A stretch of 64,000 nucleotides of DNA, from contig NZ_CAUQKJ010000002.1 of assembly GCF_963518785.1 (NCBI RefSeq), positions 1-64,000 on the forward strand, given 5' to 3'. This document shows positions 25,036 to 33,804 of this stretch, one piece after another (position 1 is the stretch's first letter; the number at the start of each line of letters is the position of its first letter). The DNA is from an uncultured Campylobacter sp. (GTDB lineage Bacteria > Campylobacterota > Campylobacteria > Campylobacterales > Campylobacteraceae). A model generated the notes under the pieces. That model saw only the letters and a program-made list of their open reading frames with translations. It did no database searches and had not been told where the DNA came from. Position numbers and translations under genes: made by a program.

Positions 25036-26307
25036 TTAAAGCGCCGCCATCGCTTCATCCGCGGCGTTTAGCGCAAAGTCGATCTGCGCTTCGTCCATGC
25101 TGGCGCAGATAAAGCCCGTCTCAAACTGACTAGGCGCCAAAAATACGCCGCGCTTAATCATCTCGCCGTGAAATTTCGCAAAGCGCACGGTGTCTGCTCG
25201 CAAGGCGCCGTCATAGTCGCGCACCTCTTCATCCGCGAAAAAGTAACCGAACATCGAGCCGACGCAGGCGGTTTGCAGCGCTATACCGCGGCGCTGTGCT
25301 ATGGCGTAAAGCCCGTCTGCGAGCCTACGCGCAAGCTCGCCGAGCCTTTCGTAAAGGCCGCTGCTAGCGTAAATTTTACTTAGGCTGGCGATGCCCGCAG
25401 CCATTGCGATGGGGTTTCCGCTTAGCGTGCCCGCTTGATACACCGCTCCTAGCGGGCTTATCATATCCATGATTTCGCGCTTGCCCGCAAACGCCGCCAC
25501 GCTCATACCGCCGCCGATGACCTTGCCGAAGGTTACCAGATCGCCGCGGACGCCGTAGATGCCGTAGCTACCTAGCTCGCTCGCGCGAAAGCCGCTCATT
25601 ACCTCGTCGATTATCAGTACGATCTTTTTCTCATCGCACAGCGCGCGAAGCTCGGTTAAAAATTTAGGATCAGCGGGTACTAGGCCCATATTTCCCGCGA
25701 TAGGCTCGATGATGATCGTGCCGATGTCGTTTTGCGCCAGGACGTTCTTTACGCTTTGTATGTCGTTGTATCTGGCTAGGTAGGTGTTTTTTGCGACGTC
25801 CTGCGGTACGCCCGCGCTGCTTGCGTTACCGAAGGTGCTTGCGCCGCTGCCCGCTTTGACGAGCAGGCTGTCGCTGTGGCCGTGGTAGCAGCCCTCAAAT
25901 TTTAAAATTTTATCCCGTCCGCTAAAGGCGCGCGCAAGACGGATCGCGCTCATCGTGGCTTCCGTGCCGCTGCTGGTAAAGCGAATCTTATCTAGGAAAT
26001 CGAAATTTTTTAGCACGAGCGAGGCAAGCTGCGTCTCAAGCGGGCTGGATGCGCCGAAGCTTAGCCCTTTTTTGGCGGTTTGCACGACGGCGCGCTCAAT
26101 GTCTGCGTCGGCGTGACCGAAGATGAGCGGACCCCAGCTCTGCACGAAGTCGAGATATCTTTTGCCCTCAACGTCGTAGATGTACGAGCCCTCGCCGCGA
26201 TCCACCATAAAAGGCTCGCCGCCTACGTTGCCGAATGCTCGCACAGGCGAATCTACGCCGCCTGGGATAAGTTTTTGTGCTGCTAAAAATTCGTCATGAT
26301 TATTCAT
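25036..26307 (-). CDS. hemL: Glutamate-1-semialdehyde 2,1-aminomutase
   Basis: 423 residues, the usual length. A class III aminotransferase fold with GTEATMSAIRLAR (PLP phosphate site), the substrate-gate region GASTFGNASSAGVP, DEVMSGFR (PLP pyridine Asp) and the PLP lysine in TFGKVIGGGM. Converts glutamate-1-semialdehyde to 5-aminolevulinate, the last step of the C5 route to heme. Overlaps the upstream cytochrome c gene by 4 nt, so heme supply is co-transcribed with a heme protein. Confidence 0.97.
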   Translation of the reverse strand: MNNHDEFLAAQKLIPGGVDSPVRAFGNVGGEPFMVDRGEGSYIYDVEGKRYLDFVQSWGPLIFGHADADIERAVVQTAKKGLSFGASSPLETQLASLVLKNFDFLDKIRFTSSGTEATMSAIRLARAFSGRDKILKFEGCYHGHSDSLLVKAGSGASTFGNASSAGVPQDVAKNTYLARYNDIQSVKNVLAQNDIGTIIIEPIAGNMGLVPADPKFLTELRALCDEKKIVLIIDEVMSGFRASELGSYGIYGVRGDLVTFGKVIGGGMSVAAFAGKREIMDMISPLGAVYQAGTLSGNPIAMAAGIASLSKIYASSGLYERLGELARRLADGLYAIAQRRGIALQTACVGSMFGYFFADEEVRDYDGALRADTVRFAKFHGEMIKRGVFLAPSQFETGFICASMDEAQIDFALNAADEAMAAL

Positions 26308-26750
26308 TTTTTCTCCTTCTTTTTGGGTTGATTTATCGACTTTATATATTTGTAGATGATGATGATCTCGTTTTGCGTCAGGAAGTAGCTTGGCATCACA
26401 TCGCGCGAGCTACTGATCCCGTCGGCGAGCTCCTGAAGCGAGAGATTATTGATCGGCGGCGCGTTTAGGGCGCGCTCGTAATAGGCGCCTGCGGTGCGGT
26501 TAAATTCTTTATACCTCGCGATCAGCGAGCCCTCACCCTTCTCGCCGTGGCACTTGTCGCAGCCGATGCCGCGGGGGTTTTTGTACAGCATCGCGCCGTA
26601 CTCCTCGTCTGTGATAAAGCTCTCGGCTTGCGCGCCGCGAGGTAGAAAAAATATGGTCGCGGTTAAAAATAGCGCTAAAAATATAAAATTTCGCATCTTC
26701 TCGTTTCGAATTTTTGGCGCAATAATATAAAAAATGTGCTTAAATTTCAT
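26304..26750 (-). CDS. Periplasmic monoheme c-type cytochrome
   Basis: A single CxxCH heme site (IGCDKCHGEKGEG), a likely axial Met further on (RDVMPSYFLT), and a C-terminal helix, as in small cytochrome c553-like electron carriers. ATG 26750 overlaps the kinase stop by 4 nt (ATGA), giving 148 residues; the in-frame ATG at 26696 gives a cleaner signal peptide (MRNFIFLALFLTATIFFL, cut after QA), so the true start is uncertain. Located between a sensor kinase and hemL. Confidence 0.85.
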   Translation of the reverse strand: MKFKHIFYIIAPKIRNEKMRNFIFLALFLTATIFFLPRGAQAESFITDEEYGAMLYKNPRGIGCDKCHGEKGEGSLIARYKEFNRTAGAYYERALNAPPINNLSLQELADGISSSRDVMPSYFLTQNEIIIIYKYIKSINQPKKKEKK

Positions 26751-27988
26751 AACGTCGCTATCTTTTCAATCCCCTCGAAATAAAAGACGTTTAGTTCATC
26801 CTGTCTGCGGTAGGTAAATTTTAGCCCGTGCGCTTTGGCGATGTTATCGACGATGTAGAGCCCCAGGCCGAAGCTTTGCTTAGCGTTCGTGCCCTTGACG
26901 AAAGCCTCTTTGTAGTAGCTAAAGTCCTTCTGCAGCGGCTCGCCGAGCGTTATGAAGTCCATCGTTTCTGCGTCTAAGCGGATTAAAATTTTACCGTCTG
27001 CGGCGTATTTTACGGCGTTGTCGATTAAATTTTTTACCGCGACGCAAAAGAGCTTTAGATCGACGTTTAAGCTCAGGCCTAGCGGATTTTGCAGCGTGAC
27101 GCAGCCGGGTTCGATCATCGCGATGCCAAGCGCTTCTTTTAAAATTTCATCCATTGAAAAAATTCCGCGTTCGACTAACGCCGTGCCCGCAGTCGCGCGC
27201 TCGACCGCCGCAAATTCGTTGATTAGGCTCTCCAGCCGCTCAAAGACCGAGATGAGGCGCTCTTGATTTTTGCCGTGCTCGATCATCTCGACGGCGATGC
27301 GACCCTTTGTGATGGGAGTTTTAAGCTCGTGCATTATGTTTCGCAAAAACAGATGGCGCGATTCGTTAAGCTTGTTTATCTGCGTGACCGCCTCGTAAAA
27401 TGCGTGCGAAACCTCGGAAATTTCGTCGTTTCCCGCGCTTACGTCCTTGATCTGAAGATCGCCTTTAGCAAATTTATCGATCTGGCGCTTAAGCTTGCGA
27501 AGAGGGCGAATTTTGCGGATGATGAAAATATACGCAAGCAGGATGATCACCAAAATGACGCCGTAGATCGCTTTGAAAATATCGTAGCGGTAGGGCTGAT
27601 ACTCCTTGTCGTTTAAAAGCCGCGTCTCGCCAGCGTGCGTGATTTTTAAGTAGTGCTTGCGTTTAAAAAGCAGGATGTCCGCAGAGCCGATGTCTGCGGA
27701 GATGCTGTCTAAAATTTCAGCGCCTTTAATGATCTCATTGCGCTTGGCTTCATCGCGGATGGTCGAAAACTCGAAATTTGCAACCTGACGGTCGTATTCG
27801 ACATCGCTGATGAGCTTACTCATTTGATATAGGTTCGCGCGCGCAACGATGGAGTATTTGGAGTTTAGCTCGCGGGTGTAGTTTTGCTGATCGTAGCCGA
27901 TGAGCCAGAGTAGGGCGAGTGAAACGCCCACGGCGGCGAGCGCGAAGATGAACGTGATGGTATAAAAAATCGACGATCTTACTTTCAT
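26747..27988 (-). CDS. ArsS-family sensor histidine kinase
   Basis: 413 residues: TM1 (FALAAVGVSLALLWLIG), a periplasmic sensor region of about 100 residues, TM2 (YGVILVIILLAYIFII), HAMP, then HisKA with MHELKTPITKGRI as the phospho-His box and an HATPase domain (FGLGLYIVDNIAKAHG as the G box). ArsRS-type systems of epsilonproteobacteria respond to acid or other envelope stress; the signal here is unknown. The partner regulator lies upstream on the same strand but 490 bp away. Confidence 0.92.
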   Translation of the reverse strand: MKVRSSIFYTITFIFALAAVGVSLALLWLIGYDQQNYTRELNSKYSIVARANLYQMSKLISDVEYDRQVANFEFSTIRDEAKRNEIIKGAEILDSISADIGSADILLFKRKHYLKITHAGETRLLNDKEYQPYRYDIFKAIYGVILVIILLAYIFIIRKIRPLRKLKRQIDKFAKGDLQIKDVSAGNDEISEVSHAFYEAVTQINKLNESRHLFLRNIMHELKTPITKGRIAVEMIEHGKNQERLISVFERLESLINEFAAVERATAGTALVERGIFSMDEILKEALGIAMIEPGCVTLQNPLGLSLNVDLKLFCVAVKNLIDNAVKYAADGKILIRLDAETMDFITLGEPLQKDFSYYKEAFVKGTNAKQSFGLGLYIVDNIAKAHGLKFTYRRQDELNVFYFEGIEKIATL

Positions 27989-28481
27989 TAAATTTATATG
28001 ATCCTTAAATTTTTAAAATTTCAAAGCTTTTAAGCTGCTGGCTTACTTTGCTTTGGCGCACGGACCGGCTTGCGGCTTACTCGGCTTTAAATTTACGGCG
28101 CGGCTTAAAGGCACAGCGCGTAAATTTTAAAATTTCATCGCAAAGCAGGGCGCTTTTAAATTTAACAGCCGCGCCGCTTTAAATTTTAAAATTTTTCCCG
28201 CTGCCCTGGGCTCTGTTTTTTATAACTCGTCTTGCGCGTAGAGCCGAATTTTGCTGAAATTTACAACGATGAAATTTCACGCCCATTTAAAATCGCACGC
28301 CAAATTTATAACTACAAAATTTTATCGTAAAATTTTAATGCTTCAGTTGCGGCGTTTTAAATTTAAAGGGCAAAATCGCGCGGACCGACTTGCGATTTCA
28401 GTTTCGCCGCGCGGGTGTCTATTAAATTTAGAGCCGCGAGCGGCTAAATTCTATCGCGCCGCTTGCCCGGCGCAAATGCAC
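27989..28481. other. Gene-free stretch between response regulator and kinase
   Basis: Filled with TTTAAATTTTAAAATTT palindromes (for example 28110-28200) and short G/C-rich links. An apparent plus-strand ORF here is antisense and made of the same motifs. Two-component genes are usually adjacent, so this insertion is unusual. Confidence 0.5.
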
Positions 28482-29159
28482 TTACTGTATCAGCTTATAG
28501 CCTACGCCGCGGATGGCGTGGATGTAGCTAGGCGCCTTGGACGTTTCGCCGAGTTTTAGACGAATGCGACCGATGATGACGTCGATGCTTTTGCTCGAGG
28601 ATTCCTCGCTTATGGAGCTGCAGTTGTAGATGAGCTCCTCGCGGGTGATCGCGCCGCCTTCCTTTTTGATGAGATACGAAAGTACGTCGTATTCGGCGAT
28701 GGTGAGCGACAGGGGCTGTCCTTTGAAGCTAATAACGTGGCGGAAATCATCCACTTCGAGGTCTTTTTTTGGCTTTGCGGCGCGCTGAACGGAGTTTATG
28801 TCGTAGCGCTCGATGTGGCGTTTGATGCGCGCTAAAAGCTCTTGCGGATTATAGGGCTTTGGCAGATAATCGTCCGCGCCGAAGTCAAAAGCGTTGATCT
28901 TATCGGTCAGATCGTGGCGGGCGCTTGAGATTATGATCGGTATATCGGTGTTTTTACGGATCTCTTTGCAGACCTCAAGCCCATCCATCCCAGGAAGCGT
29001 GAGATCTAAAATCACGAGGTTGAAATTTTCTAAATTTAGCTTAGAAAGCCCTAAAAACGGATCGTCCGCGACGGTGATATCGATATCGTATTGTTGCAGA
29101 TATTCGCTTAAAATTTCGGCGAGTTCTAAATCGTCCTCTATCATTAAAATTTTAGTCAT
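28482..29159 (-). CDS. OmpR/ArsR-type response regulator
   Basis: 225 residues from ATG 29159 (MTKILMIEDD), preceded by AAAGG about 6 nt upstream; the longer frame from 29249 has no family support. The receiver domain has the acidic pair Asp9-Asp10 and the phospho-acceptor Asp52 (VILDLTLPGMDG). The C-terminal winged helix is OmpR type (EELIYNCSSISEESSSKSID, GVGYKLIQ end). A DNA-binding regulator, presumably phosphorylated by the ArsS-type kinase downstream. Confidence 0.93.
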   Translation of the reverse strand: MTKILMIEDDLELAEILSEYLQQYDIDITVADDPFLGLSKLNLENFNLVILDLTLPGMDGLEVCKEIRKNTDIPIIISSARHDLTDKINAFDFGADDYLPKPYNPQELLARIKRHIERYDINSVQRAAKPKKDLEVDDFRHVISFKGQPLSLTIAEYDVLSYLIKKEGGAITREELIYNCSSISEESSSKSIDVIIGRIRLKLGETSKAPSYIHAIRGVGYKLIQ

Positions 29160-29326
29160 AAAAAGCCTTTGAAATTTTGCGCGGATTATAACAAAATATA
29201 GTTTATATATTTTAAAGCGGCAAATTTGGGCGAAATTTTGAAATTCCAAGAAGCAAAATCTGAAAAATTGACGAATTTGGGCTAAATTCGGCTAAATTTT
29301 GCCGAATTTTGCGTTTTTTTCTTAAA

Positions 29327-29357
29327 AAACTATTGTATTTTTTGCGAAACTATTGTA
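29327..29357. repeat. Two copies of AAACTATTGTA, 20 bp apart, in the hupB promoter
   Basis: Exact 11-bp repeats at 29327-29337 and 29347-29357, one in the -35 region and one running into the -10 box. A 20-bp offset is about two helical turns, so a protein could contact both on one face. Confidence 0.7.
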
Positions 29358-29361
29358 GAAT
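29356..29361 (+). promoter_or_regulatory. -10 box of hupB
   Basis: TTGTAGAAT contains TAGAAT, 33 nt before the ATG, with A/T-rich DNA and T-runs upstream. Confidence 0.6.
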
Positions 29362-29394
29362 ACCGCCGAAACCACTTTATTTTAAAGGATTAGC

Positions 29395-29691
29395 ATGAAA
29401 AAAGCTGATTTTATCCAGGTAGTTGCCGATAAGGCAGGTCTTTCTAAAAAAGATACTGTTAAGGTAGTTGATTCTGCACTTGAGGCTATCAAAGAGCTTT
29501 TGGTAAAAGGTGATGACATAAGCTTCATCGGCTTCGGATCTTTCGGTATTGCAGAGCGTGCAGCTCGCGAGGGTAAAGTTCCTGGCACAAACAGAACTTA
29601 CAAATCTCCTGCTACTAAAGTAGTAAAATTTAAAGTCGGCAAACAGCTAAAAGAGGCTGTTGCAGCTGCAAAAGGCAAGAAGAAAAAATAA
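29395..29691 (+). CDS. hupB: DNA-binding protein HU
   Basis: 98 residues. The beginning MKKADFIQVVADKAGLSKKD, GFGSFGI near the centre, the DNA-intercalating arm (RAAREGKVPGTNRTYKSPAT, with the Pro residue) and a Lys-rich end match HU/IHF proteins. A nucleoid protein that bends and compacts DNA. The RBS is AAAGGA 7 nt before ATG. Codon choice is more A/T-rich and biased than neighbours, as expected for a highly expressed gene. A strong terminator follows. Confidence 0.97.
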   Translation: MKKADFIQVVADKAGLSKKDTVKVVDSALEAIKELLVKGDDISFIGFGSFGIAERAAREGKVPGTNRTYKSPATKVVKFKVGKQLKEAVAAAKGKKKK

Positions 29692-29703
29692 TTTTCTTGC
29701 TCC

Positions 29704-29732
29704 AAGCCCCGTCTTCGGGGCTTATCTTTTTT
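29704..29732 (+). terminator. Rho-independent terminator of hupB
   Basis: A perfect 8-bp stem AAGCCCCG / CGGGGCTT with a TCTT loop, followed by ATCTTTTTT. It starts 13 nt after the hupB stop and isolates hupB from the tRNA gene. Confidence 0.93.
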
Positions 29733-29761
29733 AAATTTATACAATCAAAACTTTTTAAAAT

Positions 29762-29848
29762 GCCCGAGTGGTGAAATTGGTAGACGCACCAGACTCAAAA
29801 TCTGGCGAGGGCGACCTCGTGTCGGTTCGATTCCGACCTCGGGCACCA
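29762..29848 (+). tRNA. tRNA-Leu (anticodon CAA)
   Basis: 87 nt including an encoded CCA. The acceptor stem GCCCGAG / CTCGGGC pairs fully. The anticodon arm is CCAGA-CTCAAAA-TCTGG, giving anticodon CAA (reads UUG). The variable arm is long (class II), as required for tRNA-Leu, and the T loop is GGTTCGATTCC. No neighbouring tRNA genes. Confidence 0.97.
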
Positions 29849-29963
29849 TAAATCTTCTTTAAATTTTATTCGGAATTTCAACTGCCTTTTGCAAATTTCA
29901 ACTTGCTATAAAATTTTTTATACTATTATTACTGCGGTATTTTTTTAAAAGAGGCAATTATTT

Positions 29964-31397
29964 ATGATACGTAAAATTCTTATCGCTAATCGCGGCGAGA
30001 TCGCGGTTCGCATCATTAGGGCCTGCAGAGATCTGCATATTAAAAGCGTCGCGATCTACACCAAACCCGACGTCGATTGTTTGCATGTAAAAATCGCCGA
30101 TGAGGCCTACGAGGTCAGCGCCGACGCGCTAAAAGGCTATCTGGACGCCAAAAAGATCGTCGAAGTCGCCAAAGAGTGTGGCGCTGATGCGATACATCCT
30201 GGATACGGCTTTTTGAGCGAGAATTTTGACTTTGCAAGAGAGGTCGAGGATGCGGGCATTATCTTTATCGGTCCAAAGCCTGACGTTATCCGCAAAATGG
30301 GCAACAAAAATATCGCTCGCTATTTGATGCGCAAAAACGGCATTCCGATCGTACCAGGCACTGAAAAGCTCAATCACGAGAGCATGGATACGATCAAAAA
30401 ATATGCGCGCGAGATCGGCTATCCCGTGATTTTAAAGGCTAGCGGCGGCGGCGGCGGACGCGGTATCCGCGAGGTGTGGGACGAGAAAGATATGGAGAGT
30501 GCCTACGATTCGTGCACTAGAGAGGCGAAAACATTTTTTAACAACGATGAAATTTTTATGGAAAAACTCGTCGTCAAGCCGCGCCACATCGAGTTTCAGA
30601 TCATCGGCGATAATTACGGCAATATCATTCACCTTTGCGAACGCGATTGCTCGATCCAGCGCCGCCACCAAAAGATTATCGAGATCGCGCCGTGCCCCTC
30701 AATAAGCGAGCATCTACGTAAAACGATGGGTACGACTGCAGTCGCTGCGGCAAAAGCGGTGAATTACACAAACGTCGGCACGGTGGAATTTTTGCTCGAT
30801 GACTACAATAACTTCTATTTTATGGAGATGAATACCCGCATCCAGGTCGAGCACGGCATCACCGAGGAAGTTATGGGCGTCGATCTTGTCGTGCGCCAGA
30901 TCCGCATCGCAAACGGCGAAATTTTAGAGCTTGAGCAAAGCGATATCAAGCCGCACGGCTACGCGATTGAGGCTAGAATCACCTCCGAAAACGTCTGGAA
31001 AAATTTCACCCCGGTCCCCGGCACCGTTAGCGATTATTATCCTGCACTAGGTCCCTCCGTGCGCGTCGATAGCCACATCTACAAGGGCTATAAAATTCCG
31101 CCGTTTTACGACTCGCTTCTAGCCAAGCTCATCATCAAAACCACCGACTACGACCTAGCCGTCAATAAGCTAGAGCGCGCGCTGAAGGAGTTTCGCATTG
31201 AGGGGGTGCGTACGATCATTCCGTTTTTGCTCAGCATCAGCAAGTCGCGCGAGTTTCGACTCGGCTTTTTTGACACGAGCTACGTAGAGAAAAATTTAGA
31301 CAAAATTTTAGAAAACACGATGGACGATATGCAGCCGAATAAAAACGAAGCGATCGCCGCTATCGCTGCTGCAATGCGCAAATCCGCGCGGATTTAG
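29964..31397 (+). CDS. pycA: Biotin carboxylase, probably pyruvate carboxylase subunit A
   Basis: 477 residues with the ATP-grasp biotin carboxylase fold: MIRKILIANRGEIAVRIIRA, HPGYGFLSEN, the glycine-rich ATP loop KASGGGGGRGI and the catalytic EMNTRIQVEHGITEE. It charges a biotin carrier protein with CO2. AccC is typically about 445-455 residues; the longer C-terminus (ENTMDDMQPNKNEAIAAIAA) and the following two genes (small Lys-rich protein, then Bpt) match the C. jejuni locus usually called pycA. An accC function cannot be excluded. A TATACT -10 candidate lies at 29919-29924; RBS AGAGG. Confidence 0.85.
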   Translation: MIRKILIANRGEIAVRIIRACRDLHIKSVAIYTKPDVDCLHVKIADEAYEVSADALKGYLDAKKIVEVAKECGADAIHPGYGFLSENFDFAREVEDAGIIFIGPKPDVIRKMGNKNIARYLMRKNGIPIVPGTEKLNHESMDTIKKYAREIGYPVILKASGGGGGRGIREVWDEKDMESAYDSCTREAKTFFNNDEIFMEKLVVKPRHIEFQIIGDNYGNIIHLCERDCSIQRRHQKIIEIAPCPSISEHLRKTMGTTAVAAAKAVNYTNVGTVEFLLDDYNNFYFMEMNTRIQVEHGITEEVMGVDLVVRQIRIANGEILELEQSDIKPHGYAIEARITSENVWKNFTPVPGTVSDYYPALGPSVRVDSHIYKGYKIPPFYDSLLAKLIIKTTDYDLAVNKLERALKEFRIEGVRTIIPFLLSISKSREFRLGFFDTSYVEKNLDKILENTMDDMQPNKNEAIAAIAAAMRKSARI

Positions 31398-31406
31398 GAA
31401 AGAGTT

Positions 31407-31688
31407 ATGGATTTTTTAGATAGCCTAAAAGACATAAAAAAGGATATGCTTAAGGATAAAGCGGCAAGCTCCGCACCCAAAAAGCCTAAAAAGAGGAATC
31501 CAAATCGCGACGAGTTTAAAGATATTTTTAAAGATGACGATTTGAGCTTGCAAAGCGGGGGCAGCCTATACGGCGACGCGGAGGAATTCGACGCAGCCAA
31601 AGAGAGCATCGTCGCACGCGAAAAGCGCCTCAAAGACGAGTTTTTAAAATACGTGGACGAGGCAAACATTAAAAAGCTGAATGACTGA
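31407..31688 (+). CDS. Small conserved charged protein of unknown function
   Basis: 93 residues, starting MDFLDSLKDIKKDMLKDKAA; strongly charged, with a Lys/Pro-rich stretch (APKKPKKRNPNRDEFKDI) and a C-terminal helix. No TM segment. Lies 9 nt after the biotin carboxylase gene and overlaps bpt by 8 nt, so the three are one operon. The same small gene sits between the equivalents in C. jejuni, as remembered. No function is known to me. Confidence 0.85.
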   Translation: MDFLDSLKDIKKDMLKDKAASSAPKKPKKRNPNRDEFKDIFKDDDLSLQSGGSLYGDAEEFDAAKESIVAREKRLKDEFLKYVDEANIKKLND

Positions 31689-32415
31689 AATTCCATTTTG
31701 CACGCTGGATTTTGCCTGCCCCTATCTGGATGGCAGAGCCGCGCGCAGCGAGTATCTCTACGTAAAAGGCTGCGATTTCGAGTATAATTCAAGTTTAGTG
31801 CAGCACGGCTACCGCCGCTTCGGCAGGTATTTTCAAAAGCCCATTTGTGCGGGATGTGCGGAGTGTAAAAGCCTACGCGTCGATGCCGCAAATTTTAAAT
31901 TTAGCAAATCGCATCGTCGCGTCTATAAAAATAATCGCACGACCGCCTATGTGTGGCAGCCTCGCCCGCTTTTAAACGATGCGCGTTTGGAGCTTTTCGC
32001 GCTTTATCACGACTACATGCATCTAAAAAAGGGCTGGCCTTTGCAAGAGATCGATTTTGAGCGATATGATGAAATTTACGTCCAGGGCCACGGCGACTTC
32101 GGCAAAGAAATTTCCTACTACGGCGAGGACGGGCGGCTTATCTGCGTCGATCTTATCGATATCGTAGATGACGGCATCAGCTCGGTGTATTGCTACTACG
32201 ATCCGTATCTGCCACACCTAAGTCTGGGTAAATTTTCGCTTTTAAAACAGATCGAGTTTGCCCAAGATCTGGGGCTGCGCTGGATCTATCTGGGCTACGC
32301 GGTGAAGCAGTGCCCGAGCCTAGCGTATAAATTTAGCTACGAGCCGTATGAAATTTTAAACTCATACACAGAACTTGACGCTCCCGCCGTGTGGGAGGGG
32401 CGCGTAGAGGGGTAG
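31681..32415 (+). CDS. bpt: Aspartate/glutamate leucyltransferase (ATE family)
   Basis: 244 residues. The N-terminal ATE domain has the Cys cluster (PICAGCAECKSLRVD) and YRRFGRYFQ. The C-terminal GNAT-like ATE domain has YCYYDPYLPHLSLGKFSLLKQIEFA and IYLGYAVKQCPSLAYK. It transfers leucine (or arginine) from tRNA to proteins with N-terminal Asp or Glu, marking them for ClpS/ClpAP degradation. Overlaps the small gene upstream. Confidence 0.93.
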   Translation: MTEIPFCTLDFACPYLDGRAARSEYLYVKGCDFEYNSSLVQHGYRRFGRYFQKPICAGCAECKSLRVDAANFKFSKSHRRVYKNNRTTAYVWQPRPLLNDARLELFALYHDYMHLKKGWPLQEIDFERYDEIYVQGHGDFGKEISYYGEDGRLICVDLIDIVDDGISSVYCYYDPYLPHLSLGKFSLLKQIEFAQDLGLRWIYLGYAVKQCPSLAYKFSYEPYEILNSYTELDAPAVWEGRVEG

Positions 32416-32985
32416 GTTCCACGCGCGGGCGTCCCAGAAGTAGCCTAAATAGACATACGCGCTGCGCGGAAAAATGGGCTCCGCTTGCCTTTACGGCCTG
32501 TAAATACGCGGCGCGCGGTAGAGGTTATTCCGCCGCGCAAAATTCGGTCGCGCAGATACGATGCGGTATGTTAAAAGCACGCCTCGGCGTCAAATCTCGT
32601 GCTAAAATTTCGCGCCGCTCGGTCTGCGAAAATATCTGCAGCGAGGAAATTTAAAAGGAGGGCAGATGAATTTGCAAATTTTACGGTATGCTCGGCATTT
32701 GCGTGTTGCAAGACGGCACGCGCGGCTTTTGGGTGTGCTTGGCTTTTGAGTGTGCGCGAAAAAGGGTGATCGGTTTCGTAATATAACTCTTACGCTGCCG
32801 CAATTAGCCTTGGCGCTGCGACCGGCTTCGGCATTGACCTAGTTTCGATATCGCGATTGGCTCTGGTCCGTAACCGATACTGCCGCGCAAGCGGCGAAGC
32901 ACAAAAAGATGGCTTATAAAGCACGATATTGCATATATTTTGTAAAAAATTTAAGCAAACTGCGAAGCCGCAATAAGACGGCCGG
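32416..32985. other. Gene-free stretch holding one possible micro-ORF
   Basis: G/C-rich at its start, no clear gene. The only feature of note is a strong ribosome site with a 27-codon ORF at 32666-32749, listed separately. Confidence 0.4.
32666..32749 (+). CDS. Possible 27-residue basic micropeptide
   Basis: AAGGAGGGCAG precedes ATG 32666 at normal spacing. The ORF encodes MNLQILRYARHLRVARRHA and then RLLGVLGF before TGA. It is rich in Arg and Leu and could form an amphipathic helix. There is no neighbour in the same operon and no clear promoter; it may be chance. Confidence 0.2.
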   Translation: MNLQILRYARHLRVARRHARLLGVLGF

Positions 32986-33804
32986 TTACGGCAAATTTAT
33001 CAGCTCCACCTTGTTTTCCAGCGTTTTTGGGATCAATAAAACCTTGTCGTCGCTTGAGATGTCCGCAGGTCTTTGCATCGCGCCGAGGTTTATTTTGCGT
33101 ATCTGTCCGTTTGCATCGATACGCCAAATTTTACCACTTAAAAGGTCCTCACCCCAGTCGCTAATTAAAATTTCGCCGTTTTTTCCGCGCGCTATGCCGT
33201 AGAAAACCCCCTTCATATCGGCAAAGATCGAAATTTCGCGAGATTTCAAATCCATGCTTAGCACGCGCCCCGAAACCTTTCCACTAAGATCGAATGTAGT
33301 GATCAGAAGCTTATCACCTTTAGCCAAAAGTCCGTTTGGGCTGCCTAGCGAGGGATCGATGCGTGCCAACTCATCCGCGGTGCGCGAGAGCAGGTCGATG
33401 CGCCAGATCCTCCCACGCGCGGGATCGCTTGCGAGCAAAACTTCGCTGCCGAGCGCCACGACGTCGTTTAAGGCCTGCGCTCCCTCGATTTTTAGATTGA
33501 AAACCTCCTGGCCTTTGGCAAAACCCCTGATAGTATCGATATCGCAGACATAAAGCACGTCCGCGATCTGCGCCATTCCGCCCGGATTTACCAGATCGTC
33601 TATAAAATTTGTCTCAACGACACCCGAGTTTTTTACTATGCGGCTGATGAAGCCGTCGCGCTCTTGTGGATCTTCACTACTACCGCGATTTGCGATATAA
33701 AAGGCGTCATCGGTAATGAGCGAACCGCTAGGTGCGCTAAATCCGTCGATCTCTAGGCCAAAAAGCGCGCCCGCCAAGGCGCACGAAAGTAGAACTTTTT
33801 TCAT
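32986..33804 (-). CDS. Periplasmic beta-propeller (NHL/SMP-30-like) protein
   Basis: 272 residues with a signal peptide (MKKVLLSCALAGALFGLEID) and repeated blades with the patterns GRIWRIDL, GRVLSMDL, GKIWRIDANGQIRKI and SPNGLLAKGDKLLIT. This is the layout of NHL or SMP-30-type propellers. The substrate or partner is unknown; exported proteins of this type often bind other envelope proteins. RBS GGAGAGA before ATG. It stands alone, with 570 bp and 1030 bp of gene-free DNA on its sides. Confidence 0.8.
   Translation of the reverse strand: MKKVLLSCALAGALFGLEIDGFSAPSGSLITDDAFYIANRGSSEDPQERDGFISRIVKNSGVVETNFIDDLVNPGGMAQIADVLYVCDIDTIRGFAKGQEVFNLKIEGAQALNDVVALGSEVLLASDPARGRIWRIDLLSRTADELARIDPSLGSPNGLLAKGDKLLITTFDLSGKVSGRVLSMDLKSREISIFADMKGVFYGIARGKNGEILISDWGEDLLSGKIWRIDANGQIRKINLGAMQRPADISSDDKVLLIPKTLENKVELINLP

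Noticed and set aside
28251..28559. 102-codon plus-strand ORF between regulator and kinase
   Set aside because: Made largely of AAATTT motifs, overlaps the 3' end of the regulator on the other strand, no ribosome site.
29160..29249. 30-residue N-terminal extension of the response regulator
   Set aside because: Family members begin at MTKILMIEDD; the extension has no ribosome site and an odd hydrophobic composition.
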